The translations under genes were made by a program, and so were the position numbers. Shown here piece after piece: positions 51,361 through 60,663 of a stretch of DNA of 64,000 nucleotides. The DNA is from Yoonia sp. (lineage in GTDB: Bacteria > Pseudomonadota > Alphaproteobacteria > Rhodobacterales > Rhodobacteraceae). The notes below the pieces were generated by a model. The model was given only the letters and a program-made list of their open reading frames with translations. It was not told the DNA's origin and searched no databases. The stretch spans positions 310,001-374,000 of the forward strand of contig NZ_JAGYJK010000018.1 of assembly GCF_018402175.1 (NCBI RefSeq), written 5' to 3'. The stretch's first letter is position 1. Each line of letters begins with the position of its first letter.

Positions 51361-51440
51361 GCCTCTTTGCTGGACGGATGTCCGACTTCATCAATTCGCC
51401 CGACACTATGCGCGGGCGCGGGGGGCTTCAAGGGCTGGTT

Positions 51441-51466
51441 GTAAGGTGGGTCAAGACCCACCCTAC
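51441..51466. repeat. Hairpin with GGTGGGTC/GACCCACC arms
   Basis: GGTGGGTC-AA-GACCCACC (51445-51462) within GTAAGGTGGGTCAAGACCCA CCCTACG (split). Sequences of this form (GTAGGGTGGGT...ACCCACC) recur widely in proteobacterial intergenic regions as REP-like hairpins. It lies between folE2 and clpP and could act as a folE2 terminator upstream of clpP. Confidence 0.5.
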
Positions 51467-51471
51467 GCGCG

Positions 51472-52572
51472 TTAACCAACGTGAAACAGCGAGGCGAACA
51501 ATCGCGGGTCAAGGCTTTCGGTGGCAAAAGTCGCCCCCTCGGTCAGGACCGACACGGCGTCATGGCTGTGCAGGCTTTCCTGATGGCTGGCGATCACGCG
51601 GAAATCGGACACGCGCGGTTCCAGCTGCAATTGTTCGGTGAACAGACGCGCTGCATCTTCGACAAAAATCGGATTGGCGGCGTTCAGCTCTGCAAAGGCT
51701 TGCTCATCCTCGCGCTTGACCATCACCTGGGTTTCGGTCGGCACGGCGGCACGGGCCCGTTCGATCAAATCTTCGAACCACAGAATCGGCCCGTCTTCGA
51801 CCAGCACCGAAATCCGCGCGACGGACCGTTGCGAATGCGGTGTCGCCAATTGCCCGCGGAACTGGCGGGCATGTTCGGACAATTCCAGCGAACAGGGACA
51901 GGTGGATGAGTAAACATAATCCAGATGCACGATTTTTTTGCGCACACCGGCACTTTCGACCAGTTCCAGCGCGATGTTATAATATTGATAGCCTTGTAGC
52001 CCCGAACGCAGGCTTTGCACCTTCATCGGAAAGCTGAACCGCATCTGGATACGCGCATCGAAACTGTCGAGGTCGGATTTATAGGCATCCAGCGCGCGTT
52101 CGATCACTTCAAAGCTGAATGTTTCCTCGGCATGTTTGTAAAATGTCCGCATGATGCGGGACATGTTGATGCCTTTCTTTTCCGCCTCCAGCGACACGGT
52201 GCCGGTCACCGATGTTTCCAGCGTCAGATCGCCATTATCGCGGGTGCGGAACCTGATGGGCAGGCGAAAGTTGGAAATCCCGACATGCTGGATTTGCTGC
52301 TTGGCGCCACGGATCAGGCTGGACGGCCCGTTCTGCAGATCGGGCATCGACGCCTTGTAGGCCTCGTCCACCGCGAAATCCTCGGGGTAGGCGCGGGCAA
52401 GGGCGGGGTAGTTCGACACTTCCTGTCCGGGGATCAGACGCGACACCAAAGGGTCCAGCGTCGCCACTTCTTCGGGGGTGACATCACCGGCCCAGCGGCG
52501 CAAAAGCGCAAGTGCGGCCTCGGCATCGGACCGCGTGGGCTGGCGATCCATGTCGCGTGCGTGGATATTCAT
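51472..52572 (-). CDS. folE2: GTP cyclohydrolase FolE2 (type IB)
   Basis: A 366-residue metal-flexible GTP cyclohydrolase that makes 7,8-dihydroneopterin triphosphate for folate and tRNA queuosine synthesis. Visible marks: the DFAVDEAYKASMPDLQNGPS region, QHVGISNFRLPIRFRTRDNG, FEVIERALDAYKSDLDSFDA, and the metal-binding Cys in YVYSSTCPCSLELSEHARQF. The start at 52572 (MNIHARDMDRQPTRS) fits the family and has GAGGG upstream. Type IB enzymes are often zinc-independent backups controlled by Zur; I see no clear Zur box. Confidence 0.94.
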   Translation of the reverse strand: MNIHARDMDRQPTRSDAEAALALLRRWAGDVTPEEVATLDPLVSRLIPGQEVSNYPALARAYPEDFAVDEAYKASMPDLQNGPSSLIRGAKQQIQHVGISNFRLPIRFRTRDNGDLTLETSVTGTVSLEAEKKGINMSRIMRTFYKHAEETFSFEVIERALDAYKSDLDSFDARIQMRFSFPMKVQSLRSGLQGYQYYNIALELVESAGVRKKIVHLDYVYSSTCPCSLELSEHARQFRGQLATPHSQRSVARISVLVEDGPILWFEDLIERARAAVPTETQVMVKREDEQAFAELNAANPIFVEDAARLFTEQLQLEPRVSDFRVIASHQESLHSHDAVSVLTEGATFATESLDPRLFASLFHVG

Positions 52573-52782
52573 ATCAAGACCCTCTTGTGGTGCTTCCGCC
52601 TTGCGAAGATGGCGCGGCTGCGGCGCATGTCCAGACATGCTGCGGCAGAATTGTAACAAATCGGCACGAAGGTCAGACATTCCGACATCACCTTTGCCGC
52701 AAAAAGCCACGCCCGTCCCAGCGGTGGGTCGCACCGCAAGCCTGCCGGAAATGCCCGCACTATGCCAGCTTTGTTCGCGGTA

Positions 52783-53949
52783 TTACCCGATTGCCGCGCG
52801 CAGGTCGGCCAACAGATCATCAGCATCTTCCAGACCGATGCTGCAACGGATCAACCCCGGCGTGATTCCCAGTTCCAGCTTGGTCGCGGCATCCAGCCGC
52901 TGATGCGTTGTCGTCGCAGGATGGGTGACGATTGATTTTGCATCACCCAGATTGTTGGAAATCGTGAATATTTCCAACCGGTTGAGCAGCGCAAATGCCG
53001 CATCCTTGCTGCCTGCGTCAATCGCCATCACGGTGCCGCCCGACCCCATCTGCGCCAGTGTCAGCGCATGTTGCGGATGATCGGGCAGACCCGGATAGAT
53101 CACCCGCAGCGTGCCATCCGCCACCAGTGCCTGCGCGATATGCTGCGCGCTGGCCGCCTGCGCACGCACGCGCAATTCCATGGTTTCCAGCCCCTTGAGC
53201 ATCAACCATGCGGTGAACGGCGACATCGACCCGCCGGTATGTTTCATAAAAGGTTCAACCGTGCCGCGGATGAAATCGCGCGTCCCAAGGATCACCCCGC
53301 CCAAGGCCCGCCCCTGCCCGTCGATATGTTTGGTCGCGGAATAGATGATCACATCCGCGCCCAACGCCACCGCATCCGAAAACACCGGCGTCGAAAACAC
53401 GTTGTCGACGATCACCGTCGCGCCATGGGCATGGGCCAGATCGGCAACCGCCTTGATATCGACGACTTCCAGCGTGGGGTTGGAAATGCTTTCGAAAAAC
53501 ACAACCTTGGTATCGGGCCGGATCGCCGCCTGCCATGCGGCGAGATCAGTGCCGTCAACGAATGTCACCTGCACCCCGAAACGGGTCAGCACCTCTTGCA
53601 GGATATACAGGCATGATCCGAACAGCGCGCGCGCCGAGACAACGTGATCACCGGCCTTGAGCATCGCGGCAAGCGCGCCATGCACAGCCGCCATGCCGGA
53701 CGCGGTGGCAAAGCCATCCTCGGTGCCTTCCAATGCGGCGATGCGGTCTTCGAACATGGCGACGGTCGGATTGCCATAGCGGGCATAGATGAATTCATCC
53801 GGACCCGCCTTGATGAACCGCGCCTCGGCGGCTTCGGCGCTGTCATAGACGAAACCCTGCGTCATAAAGATGGCTTCGCTAACCTCGCCATACTGGCTGC
53901 GCCGGATGCCGTGATGCACCGCCTTGGTGCGTTTGTTCCAGTCACTCAT
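52783..53949 (-). CDS. metZ: O-succinylhomoserine sulfhydrylase
   Basis: A 388-residue PLP enzyme of the Cys/Met metabolism family that forms homocysteine from O-succinylhomoserine and sulfide. PLP Lys lies in IYSATKHIDGQGRALGGVIL; YARYGNPTVAMFEDRIAALE, EGTEDGFATASGMAAVHGAL and VVFFESISNPTLEVVDIKAV are characteristic. The second of two adjacent ATGs (53949) has the better distance to GAGGG; 53952 is equally possible. A SAM-II riboswitch and terminator precede it, which supports the methionine role. Confidence 0.94.
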   Translation of the reverse strand: MSDWNKRTKAVHHGIRRSQYGEVSEAIFMTQGFVYDSAEAAEARFIKAGPDEFIYARYGNPTVAMFEDRIAALEGTEDGFATASGMAAVHGALAAMLKAGDHVVSARALFGSCLYILQEVLTRFGVQVTFVDGTDLAAWQAAIRPDTKVVFFESISNPTLEVVDIKAVADLAHAHGATVIVDNVFSTPVFSDAVALGADVIIYSATKHIDGQGRALGGVILGTRDFIRGTVEPFMKHTGGSMSPFTAWLMLKGLETMELRVRAQAASAQHIAQALVADGTLRVIYPGLPDHPQHALTLAQMGSGGTVMAIDAGSKDAAFALLNRLEIFTISNNLGDAKSIVTHPATTTHQRLDAATKLELGITPGLIRCSIGLEDADDLLADLRAAIG

Positions 53950-53976
53950 CATCTGCCCTCGCGCGCGTGGCGCATC

Positions 53977-54010
53977 AAAAAACCCCGACACCGGCAAAGG
54001 TATCGGGGTT
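53977..54010 (-). terminator. Terminator of the metZ leader
   Basis: On the minus strand AACCCCGATACC, loop, GGTGTCGGGGTTTTTT forms a strong stem (AACCCCGA 54010-54003 with TCGGGGTT 53988-53981) followed by six T, only 28 nt before metZ. With the SAM-II aptamer directly upstream, it is the likely expression platform. Confidence 0.82.
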
Positions 54011-54015
54011 GAAAA

Positions 54016-54078
54016 TCCCGCACCCTATTTAGCAGAATGTTTAACGTGGCCTGCAATCCGGAAACAAATCACCACGGG
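54016..54078 (-). ncRNA. SAM-II riboswitch upstream of metZ
   Basis: The minus strand reads CCCGTGGTGATTTGTTTCCG GATTGCAGGCCACG, then TTAAACATTCTGCTAAATAG GGTGCGGG. GTGG/CCAC form the first stem, and the TGATTT, TTGCAGGCCACGTTAAACA and GCTAAA blocks are the conserved SAM-II pseudoknot residues. SAM-II aptamers control metA, metX and metZ in alphaproteobacteria. The element lies between yciB and metZ. Confidence 0.88.
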
Positions 54079-54119
54079 CTTGGGGATAAGCTGCGGCATC
54101 GCCCGCGTCAATGGGGGCA

Positions 54120-54728
54120 TCAGTCACGCGATTGCTGCGGGTCTTCGATCAGGTATTTCTGCAAGCCGATGATCTGGACCCACAAGAACAGGAACAGCAC
54201 GACCGGAAAGGCGAATGTTTCCAGCTTGACCCATGTTTCGGTCGATTGGGTACGCCAGATGATCTCATTGGCGACAGCCAGCACGACAAAGATAAAGGCC
54301 AGCCGTTTGGTGAAAATCATCCATCCTGCGCGCTGCATCGGCAGGAATTCTTCCATCACGAATTGCAGATAGCTTTGCCCGCGCAACAGCCCGATACCCA
54401 AAAGCGCTGCCATCGCGCCGTAAACGATAGTGGTTTTCATTTTGAAAAAACGCTCGTCGTTGAAATACGCCGTCAGCCCGCCGAAAAAGATCACCATGAA
54501 GGCCGTGAACACCTGCATCCGGCTCAACTTGCCGGTCAGCACCCACAGGATCGCCATCGCCACCAGCAGGATCGGCACGAAAACCAGCGCGGCGACGATG
54601 AACCCCGAATAATCGGTGCCGGCAAAAGTATAAGTCTCATCCTTGATCCGCAGATAGATCAGGAAAAACGCAAGCGTCGGCCCCAGTTCCAGCACCTGTT
54701 TCAGGATCGGGTTGATGGTTTTGGTCAT
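54120..54728 (-). CDS. yciB: Septation protein A (YciB/IspZ)
   Basis: A 202-residue inner-membrane protein with five or more hydrophobic segments (LGPTLAFFLIYLRIKDETYT, FIVAALVFVPILLVAMAILW, MQVFTAFMVIFFGGLTAYFN, MAALLGIGLLRGQSYLQFVM). The family signature is HYDERFFKMK-like NDERFFKMKTTIVYGAMAAL. It works in cell-envelope or septation processes. The start at 54728 (MTKTINPILKQVLELGP) fits the family; a longer frame to 55058 is antisense-like and is rejected. It is 11 bp after the EamA gene. Confidence 0.94.
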   Translation of the reverse strand: MTKTINPILKQVLELGPTLAFFLIYLRIKDETYTFAGTDYSGFIVAALVFVPILLVAMAILWVLTGKLSRMQVFTAFMVIFFGGLTAYFNDERFFKMKTTIVYGAMAALLGIGLLRGQSYLQFVMEEFLPMQRAGWMIFTKRLAFIFVVLAVANEIIWRTQSTETWVKLETFAFPVVLFLFLWVQIIGLQKYLIEDPQQSRD

Positions 54729-54739
54729 GCGTATCTCCT

Positions 54740-55651
54740 TCAGCCTCCCATTTCCACGATCACAGCGCCCAAGGCAACCAATGTCATCAGGATCAACCGG
54801 CGCGGCCCCACCTTTTCGCGCAGGATGAACCAGCCGATCAAGGCGGCAAAAACGGTGGATGTCTCGCGCAGCACAGCCGCCTCGCCGACCTTGCCGACCA
54901 TGGTGGCCAGCATCACGCCCCCGAAACTGACCCAGGCCACCAGCGCCCCGATCACCCCGCGCCACATCAGCGGGGCCAGCACCGGTGGCGCCGCCATCCG
55001 CCTGTAGCGGCGCAAGGCCAGCAGCGGGAAATCCAGCGCCGTGACAAAGAAAAACCACGCCAGAAAGGTGAAAGGGTCCGGTGCCTGCCGGATGCCGTAA
55101 GCGTCATAGGTCGTATAGACCGCGACCAGCAACCCGCCCGCCAGCGCCCAGGCCAGCCCTGCGCGCAGCGCGGCGGGATCAAGCCGTTCCTCGCGCAGAT
55201 TGCGCAGCGCCAACAGCAGGATACCCCCCGACAGGAACCCTACACCGACCCATTGCATTCCCGTGAAATGTTCCCCGAAAAACACCGATGCCGCGATCAC
55301 CGTGACCAACGGCCCGGTGCCGCGCACCACAGGGTAAACCACGGTAAAGGCCGCCTTTTCATAGGCGCGCGCCATCGCGACCTTATAGGCGAAATGGATG
55401 CCGACCGCCCCCACAAGGATCAGCGCCGTGGGCGCATTTGGCCAAGGCACGACAAACAGCGCGACAGGGGCCGAAAACACCACCAGCCAGAAATCGATCG
55501 CGCCCCGCGTCAGCCACGGGTCGTGCCGGCCTTTCTGCAAGGCCCCGAACACCGCATGGGCCAGCGCCGACACCAATGCGAGGATCGTGGCCAGCCGCGC
55601 GCCTTCGGGCGTGCCGGCGACGGCGATCAGATAGGCGGCAAGGTGGTCCAA
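54740..55651 (-). CDS. EamA/DMT-family transporter
   Basis: A 303-residue membrane protein with about ten hydrophobic segments in two EamA repeats (first up to LYP-type VVRGTGPLVTVIAASVFFGE HFTGMQ (split), second around FAALIGWFILREKVGPRRLI). The family exports amino acids or other metabolites; substrate unknown. It lies 6 bp from ftsY and 11 bp from yciB in the same orientation, forming one ftsY-eamA-yciB operon. Confidence 0.9.
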   Translation of the reverse strand: MDHLAAYLIAVAGTPEGARLATILALVSALAHAVFGALQKGRHDPWLTRGAIDFWLVVFSAPVALFVVPWPNAPTALILVGAVGIHFAYKVAMARAYEKAAFTVVYPVVRGTGPLVTVIAASVFFGEHFTGMQWVGVGFLSGGILLLALRNLREERLDPAALRAGLAWALAGGLLVAVYTTYDAYGIRQAPDPFTFLAWFFFVTALDFPLLALRRYRRMAAPPVLAPLMWRGVIGALVAWVSFGGVMLATMVGKVGEAAVLRETSTVFAALIGWFILREKVGPRRLILMTLVALGAVIVEMGG

Positions 55652-55657
55652 CGCGGC

Positions 55658-56629
55658 CTAAAGGTCCAGACCGACAAGGGCTGCGGCGAATTCCTCGGGG
55701 TCGAACGGCGCCAGATCGTCGATCTGTTCCCCCACGCCGATGGCATGGATCGGCAGGCCAAACCTGTCGGCCAGCGACACCAGCACACCGCCTTTGGCGG
55801 TGCCATCCAGCTTGGTCATCACCAGCCCCGACACGGCCGCCAGTTCCTGAAACACCTTGACCTGCTGCACCGCGTTCTGCCCTGTCGTGGCATCCAGTAC
55901 CAACAGCACGTTATGGGGCGCATCCGGGTCTTTCTTGCGGATCACGCGGACGATCTTGGACAACTCTTCCATCAAATCTGCACGGTTTTGCAGCCGCCCG
56001 GCGGTGTCGATCATCAAAAGATCGGCGCCATCCGCCTGCGCCTTGGTCATCGCATCATAGGCCAGGCTGGCCGGGTCCGACCCTTCGGGCGCTGTCAGCA
56101 CCGGCACGCCCGCGCGCTGCCCCCAGACCTGCAATTGCTCAACTGCCGCGGCGCGGAACGTATCGCCCGCCGCGATCACCACATTCTTGCCCGCCGCGCG
56201 GAACTGGCTGGCCAGCTTACCGATGGTCGTCGTCTTGCCCGATCCGTTGACGCCGACAACCAGCACGACCTGCGGCGTCTTGGCATAGATCGGCAAAGGG
56301 CGCGCCACAGGTTCCATGATCCGCACCACCTCGGCCATCAGCAGGCGCTTGACCTCCTCGACCGAGACACGCTTGCCCAGATGCCCTTCGGCGATATTGG
56401 CGATCACGCGCTGCGCGGTCTCAACCCCCATATCGGCGGCGATCAGCAGATCTTCGAGCTCTTCAAGCATGGCATCGTCAAGCGCGCGGCGCTGGACCTC
56501 GGTATCCGCAAACAGCCTGCCGATCAGGCCGGGTTTCGGCGCGGGCTCTGCGACAATCGCATCCAACCCCGCGTCGATCTTGGCCGAGGATTTGAACATC
56601 CTCTCTTTGAGCTTGCTGAAGAACGCCAT
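55658..56629 (-). CDS. ftsY: Signal recognition particle receptor FtsY
   Basis: A 323-residue GTPase that docks the SRP-ribosome complex at the membrane. N domain up to about residue 105 (LKERMFKSSAKIDAGLDAIV); G domain with G1 VLVVGVNGSGKTTTIGKLAS, VVIAAGDTFRAAAVEQLQVW (I-box/G2 region), G3 LLMIDTAGRLQNRADLMEEL, G4 TKLDGTAKGGVLV, and closure loop GVGEQIDDLAPFDPEEFAAA. The N-terminal acidic extension is short, as common in alphaproteobacteria. Confidence 0.96.
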   Translation of the reverse strand: MAFFSKLKERMFKSSAKIDAGLDAIVAEPAPKPGLIGRLFADTEVQRRALDDAMLEELEDLLIAADMGVETAQRVIANIAEGHLGKRVSVEEVKRLLMAEVVRIMEPVARPLPIYAKTPQVVLVVGVNGSGKTTTIGKLASQFRAAGKNVVIAAGDTFRAAAVEQLQVWGQRAGVPVLTAPEGSDPASLAYDAMTKAQADGADLLMIDTAGRLQNRADLMEELSKIVRVIRKKDPDAPHNVLLVLDATTGQNAVQQVKVFQELAAVSGLVMTKLDGTAKGGVLVSLADRFGLPIHAIGVGEQIDDLAPFDPEEFAAALVGLDL

Positions 56630-56701
56630 CGGAACAGCCTTTCATGACTTCTGCGCAAAGACCTAGACATTCCGCCCGGAATTGAAAAGACCACGCGCCC
56701 C

Positions 56702-56740
56702 CATCTTCCGAGCATAAATATCCCCGCGCGGAGCGCCGCA
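56702..56740 (-). repeat. Roseobacter-type intergenic motif, copy 2
   Basis: On the minus strand CTCCGCGCGGGGATATTTAT then GCTCGGAAGATGG, near copy of 49259-49301, here in the 135-bp gap between ftsY and the NuoEF-type gene. Both copies lie on the same strand and upstream of a minus-strand gene. Confidence 0.5.
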
Positions 56741-56764
56741 ACTGCGGCAAAGCCGCAGGCAGCC

Positions 56765-58450
56765 TCAGATCTCGTCGCTGAAATGGCGCATCACCAGCCG
56801 GATCGGATTGGGGGCCGCCTGCCCCAGCCCGCAGATCGATGCATCCGCCATCGCGGTACACAGATCGCCCAGCAAGGCACGGTCCCATTGCGGGGCCTGC
56901 ATCAGCTGCACCGCTTTCTGGCACCCGACACGGCAGGGCGTGCATTGTCCGCAACTTTCATCCTCGAAAAACCGCAGCATGTTCAGCGCGGCATCGCGCG
57001 CGCGGTCCTGCTGCGACAGCACGACAACGGCGGCTGACCCGATGAACGTATCATGCGGCTGCAATGTGTCGAAATCCAGCGGGATGTCATCCATCGTCGC
57101 AGGCAACAGCCCTGATGACGGCCCGCCCGGCTGATAGGCTTTGAACACATGGCCCGCCGCCATGCCGCCCGCCGCGGCGATCACATCGGTGATCGTCGAT
57201 CCTGCGGGCAGCACATACATGCCGGGCTGCGCCACCCGCCCTGACACCGAATAAGACCGCAGCCCCTTGCGCCCGTTCTTTTCCACGCTGCTCAGGATAT
57301 CCGGCCCCTCGCGGCAGACCCGCGCCACCCAAAGCAGGGTTTCGACATTATGCACCAGCGTCGGGCGGCCAAAGATGCCGACCTCGGCCACAAAGGGTGG
57401 GCGGTGGCGGGGGATGCCACGCTTGCCTTCGATGCTTTCGATCATCGCGGATTCCTCGCCGCAGATATAGGCGCCCGCGCCGCGCCGCAGGTCGATGTAA
57501 CCGGGGGCAACGATCCCTGCCTGTTCCAGTGCCGCAATCTCGCGGCGCAGGATGTCCAGCACGGCGGGATATTCGTCGCGCATGTAGATGAAACAGGTCT
57601 GCGCCTCGACCGCCCAGGCGGCGATCAGCATCCCTTCCAGAAACACATGCGGCGTGCGTTCCAGATAATAGCGGTCCTTGAACGTGCCGGGTTCGCCTTC
57701 ATCCCCGTTCACAGCCAGATAGCGGGGGCCGGCATGGGCGCGCACGAAACCCCATTTGCGGCCCGACGGAAAGCCCGCACCGCCCAATCCGCGCAGGCCA
57801 GAGGCCAGCACCTTGTCCTGCACCGCCTGCCAATCGCCGTCCGCGCGCAAGCGGTCTAGCACGGCATAGCCGCCATCGGCGCAATAGGACGCCAATGTCT
57901 GGTAATCGGGCAGATGCGCATGGGTGTCATGCGCCGCAATCGCCGCCTGCACCTTTGCTGGGGTGGCATGGTCGATATGGTTGTGCCCGATTTCCAGCAC
58001 AGGCGCGGTATCACAGCGCCCCATGCAGGGCGCGCGCAGGACACGGACCTGCGCGGGGTCAAGCCCGTCTTGCAACGCCGCTTTCAACGCCTGCGCACCG
58101 GCCAGTTCGCAGGACAGGCTGTCACAAACCCGGATCGTCAGGGCGGGCGGCGGTGTTTCGCCTTCCTTGACCACGTCGAAATGGGCGTAAAAGGTGGCGA
58201 CCTCGTAGACCTCGGCCTGTGACAGGCGCATTTCCTCGGCCAAGGCGCGCAGATGGGCGGCGGACAGATGGCCATAGGCATCCTGCACCAGATGCAGAAA
58301 CTCGATCAGCAGGTCACGGCGGCGCGGCCGGTCGCCCAGCAGCGCAAGGATATCCGCCAAGGCGCCATCATCCAACTGGCGCCCCTTGGTGGTATGTCGC
58401 CCTTTGCCTTTGCCAGATTTCCAGATGCCGTCTTGGTTGTCCTTGGCCAT
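56765..58450 (-). CDS. NuoE-NuoF fusion, NAD-linked formate dehydrogenase beta-type subunit
   Basis: A 561-residue electron-transfer flavoprotein. Residues about 25-155 are a NuoE-like thioredoxin fold with 2Fe-2S ligands (CDSLSCELAGAQ, APCMGRCDTAP). A NuoF-like NADH/FMN domain follows (RGLGGAGFPSGRKWGFVRAH, YLAVNGDEGEPGTFKDRYYL, GAGAYICGEESAMIESIEGK RGIPRHRPPF (split)), and then the 4Fe-4S site ESCGQCTPCRVGCQKAVQLM. This fusion is typical of FdsB-type subunits of soluble formate dehydrogenases. No molybdenum subunit (FdsA), FdsD or FdhD gene is adjacent here, which is unusual; the partner must be elsewhere or different. Confidence 0.88.
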   Translation of the reverse strand: MAKDNQDGIWKSGKGKGRHTTKGRQLDDGALADILALLGDRPRRRDLLIEFLHLVQDAYGHLSAAHLRALAEEMRLSQAEVYEVATFYAHFDVVKEGETPPPALTIRVCDSLSCELAGAQALKAALQDGLDPAQVRVLRAPCMGRCDTAPVLEIGHNHIDHATPAKVQAAIAAHDTHAHLPDYQTLASYCADGGYAVLDRLRADGDWQAVQDKVLASGLRGLGGAGFPSGRKWGFVRAHAGPRYLAVNGDEGEPGTFKDRYYLERTPHVFLEGMLIAAWAVEAQTCFIYMRDEYPAVLDILRREIAALEQAGIVAPGYIDLRRGAGAYICGEESAMIESIEGKRGIPRHRPPFVAEVGIFGRPTLVHNVETLLWVARVCREGPDILSSVEKNGRKGLRSYSVSGRVAQPGMYVLPAGSTITDVIAAAGGMAAGHVFKAYQPGGPSSGLLPATMDDIPLDFDTLQPHDTFIGSAAVVVLSQQDRARDAALNMLRFFEDESCGQCTPCRVGCQKAVQLMQAPQWDRALLGDLCTAMADASICGLGQAAPNPIRLVMRHFSDEI

Positions 58451-58647
58451 GCCCGCATTCCCCTATTTTGGCGCAGCATAGCCCGCGCCACCCCCGTGAA
58501 CCACGCAAAAGCGACGCCCCAAGGGCCAAAGCACGCAGCCTTGCGGTTTCGCTTCATCGCGCGCGGCCGCCGTGCTAATCACGTGCTATGACCCGCCTCG
58601 CGCCCCCAGCCCTGCGCCCAGATCACCTGCATGGTTGCAGATCACGG

Positions 58648-59049
58648 ATGCTTTTGGCTGGCGCGCTGCGCAATGCCGTGTTGCTTTTGCTGCTGGCCAC
58701 ACCCGCCACAGCACAGGACAGAATGACTGGCGACCAGTTCGACGCCCATGTCACCGGCCGCACGATCACCTTTCGCACCGACACCAACCCCGCCTACGGG
58801 ATCGAGGCCTATCTGACCGGCCGCCGTGTCATGTGGTCTGCCTTTGACGGGACCTGCATGTACGGAACCTGGTATGAAAGCGAAGGCGATATCTGCTTTA
58901 TCTACGACGACGATCCCGCGCCCAAATGCTGGGCGACCTATCTGCAAGAGGGCGCGATGTGGGCCACATTTATCAATGTCCCCGATGGCACCGTGATCTA
59001 TGAAACCGATGCCGACGAACCGCTGATCTGCAACAATCTATCGTCGTGA
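58648..59049 (+). CDS. Exported protein of unknown function
   Basis: A 133-residue protein with a signal peptide ([20 protein letters not shown], cleavage near ATA-QD). The mature part starts with [20 protein letters not shown] and contains three Cys ([34 protein letters not shown]). It is similar to small periplasmic proteins seen in roseobacters. Start 58648 begins the signal peptide; the upstream ATG at 58588 would give a charged extension. It overlaps the xseA 3' end by 12 bp. Confidence 0.65.
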   Translation: MLLAGALRNAVLLLLLATPATAQDRMTGDQFDAHVTGRTITFRTDTNPAYGIEAYLTGRRVMWSAFDGTCMYGTWYESEGDICFIYDDDPAPKCWATYLQEGAMWATFINVPDGTVIYETDADEPLICNNLSS

Positions 59050-60536
59050 TCCCACCGCGATCCGACCATCGGCGAACTGGATTTCCAGATGATCCGCGTT
59101 GGCCGCAGCCACCGTATCGGTGACCAGCACATCGCCCGCACGCACCACCGCATAGCCGCGTTTGAGCGTTTCCATATAGCCCAGGGTTTCGCGCAGCCGG
59201 TCAAGGGCGGCCAGCCTTGCTGTCCGTTCCGCCTGTTGGCGCGTCGCGCGGTCTGACAGGCGCGCAAGCACGCTGCCCAACCGTTCGGCCTGCCGGTCCA
59301 GCCGTGTCCGCAAAAGATCGGGACGCAATCCGCGCCCTGCGCGGTCCAGCGTCAGCGCTGCATCACGACTGCGGCGTTGCAAGGCGGGCGCGAGCCGGTC
59401 CGACAGCGCCGCCAGCCGCCTGCGATCCTCGGCCAGTCGGCGTTGCAGGATTGCAGGGCGCAGGGCGGCGTCCGACAGTTGCAGCCGCTTTTGCGCCGCC
59501 GCCTGCCGCAGGGCCGCAGGTAGGCGGTCGGACAGGTAATCCAGCCGCTGGCGCGGGCCATCCACCAGCGTGTCCACCTGCGGCAAGGCACGCGCCAGAT
59601 CGCGCAGCCGCTGGCGGCGGGTCTGCACGCCGTTGGACAGCGCGCGCACCAGCCGCGCGCCTTGCTGGTCCACAAAGGCCAAAAGCTCGATCCGCACCGG
59701 CACGGCCAGTTCCGCCGCCGCCGTTGGCGTGGGCGCGCGTATATCGGCAGCAAAATCGATCAGCGTGGTATCGGTTTCATGGCCCACGGCGGAAATCAGC
59801 GGAATGTCGGATGCGGCGGCCGCCCGCACGACGATTTCCTCGTTGAACCCCCAAAGATCCTCTAGCGATCCGCCGCCGCGCGCCACGATAATCAGATCGG
59901 GGCGCGGCAAGGCACCCCCGGCGTCAGGCGGTTGAACCCGTCGATGGCTGCGGCGACTTCGGCTGCGCATTTCTGCCCCTGCACGGCGACCGGCCAGACC
60001 AGCACCTTGCGCGGGAAACGGTCGCGCAGACGGTGCAGGATGTCGCGGATCACGGCCCCCGATGGCGATGTGACCACGCCGATGATCTCGGGCAGATAGG
60101 GCAGCGGTTTCTTGCGCGCCGCATCAAACAACCCTTCGCCCGCCAGCATCACGCGGCGTTTTTCCAGCATCGCCATCAAGGCACCGGCACCGGCGGGCTG
60201 GATGTCTTCGATGATCATCTGGTATTTCGACTGGCCCGGAAAAGTGGTTAGCTTGCCGGTGGCGATGACCTCCATCCCCTCCTCTGGCCGGTGGGTCAGG
60301 GCCGTGGCGCGGCCTTTCCAGATGATGCCCGACAGCACCGACCGGTCGTCTTTCAGATCCAGATAGATATGCCCCGAGGACGGGCGCGAGATGCGCCCCA
60401 ATTCGCCGCGCACGCGAATATGGGCAAAGCCGCCTTCGATGGTTTTTTTGACCGCGCCCGAAATCTCGGACACAGAAAATTCGGGCGTGTTATCGGCGCT
60501 TTTGTCAGTGGGGCCGTCTTCGAACAAATCCATCAT
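59038..60536 (-). pseudogene. xseA: Exodeoxyribonuclease VII large subunit, single-base frameshift
   Basis: Two frames make one XseA of about 500 residues. The N-terminal OB fold and core (60536 down: [63 protein letters not shown] (split)) run to [13 protein letters not shown]. The rest continues one base off: [26 protein letters not shown] (split), [28 protein letters not shown] (split) and a long coiled coil ending [15 protein letters not shown]. The switch lies at the run of five C at 59915-59919, where six are expected. A homopolymer error is quite possible, so the gene may be intact in the organism. Confidence 0.93.
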
Positions 60537-60663
60537 CGGGGTGATCCTGTGCGCTTTGGGTCGCACCCTAAAGCGGTCACCAGCCAAAGGCCAAGCCCGG
60601 CCTTGTGATCTGCCCCGTCCCTGACTAAGACCGCCCCAAGTTTTCAAAGGCGGAGAGACGGCC

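Noticed and set aside
54120..55058. Extended 312-codon frame for yciB
   Set aside because: The first 110 codons run over the EamA gene in another frame with no homology; the YciB family starts at 54728.
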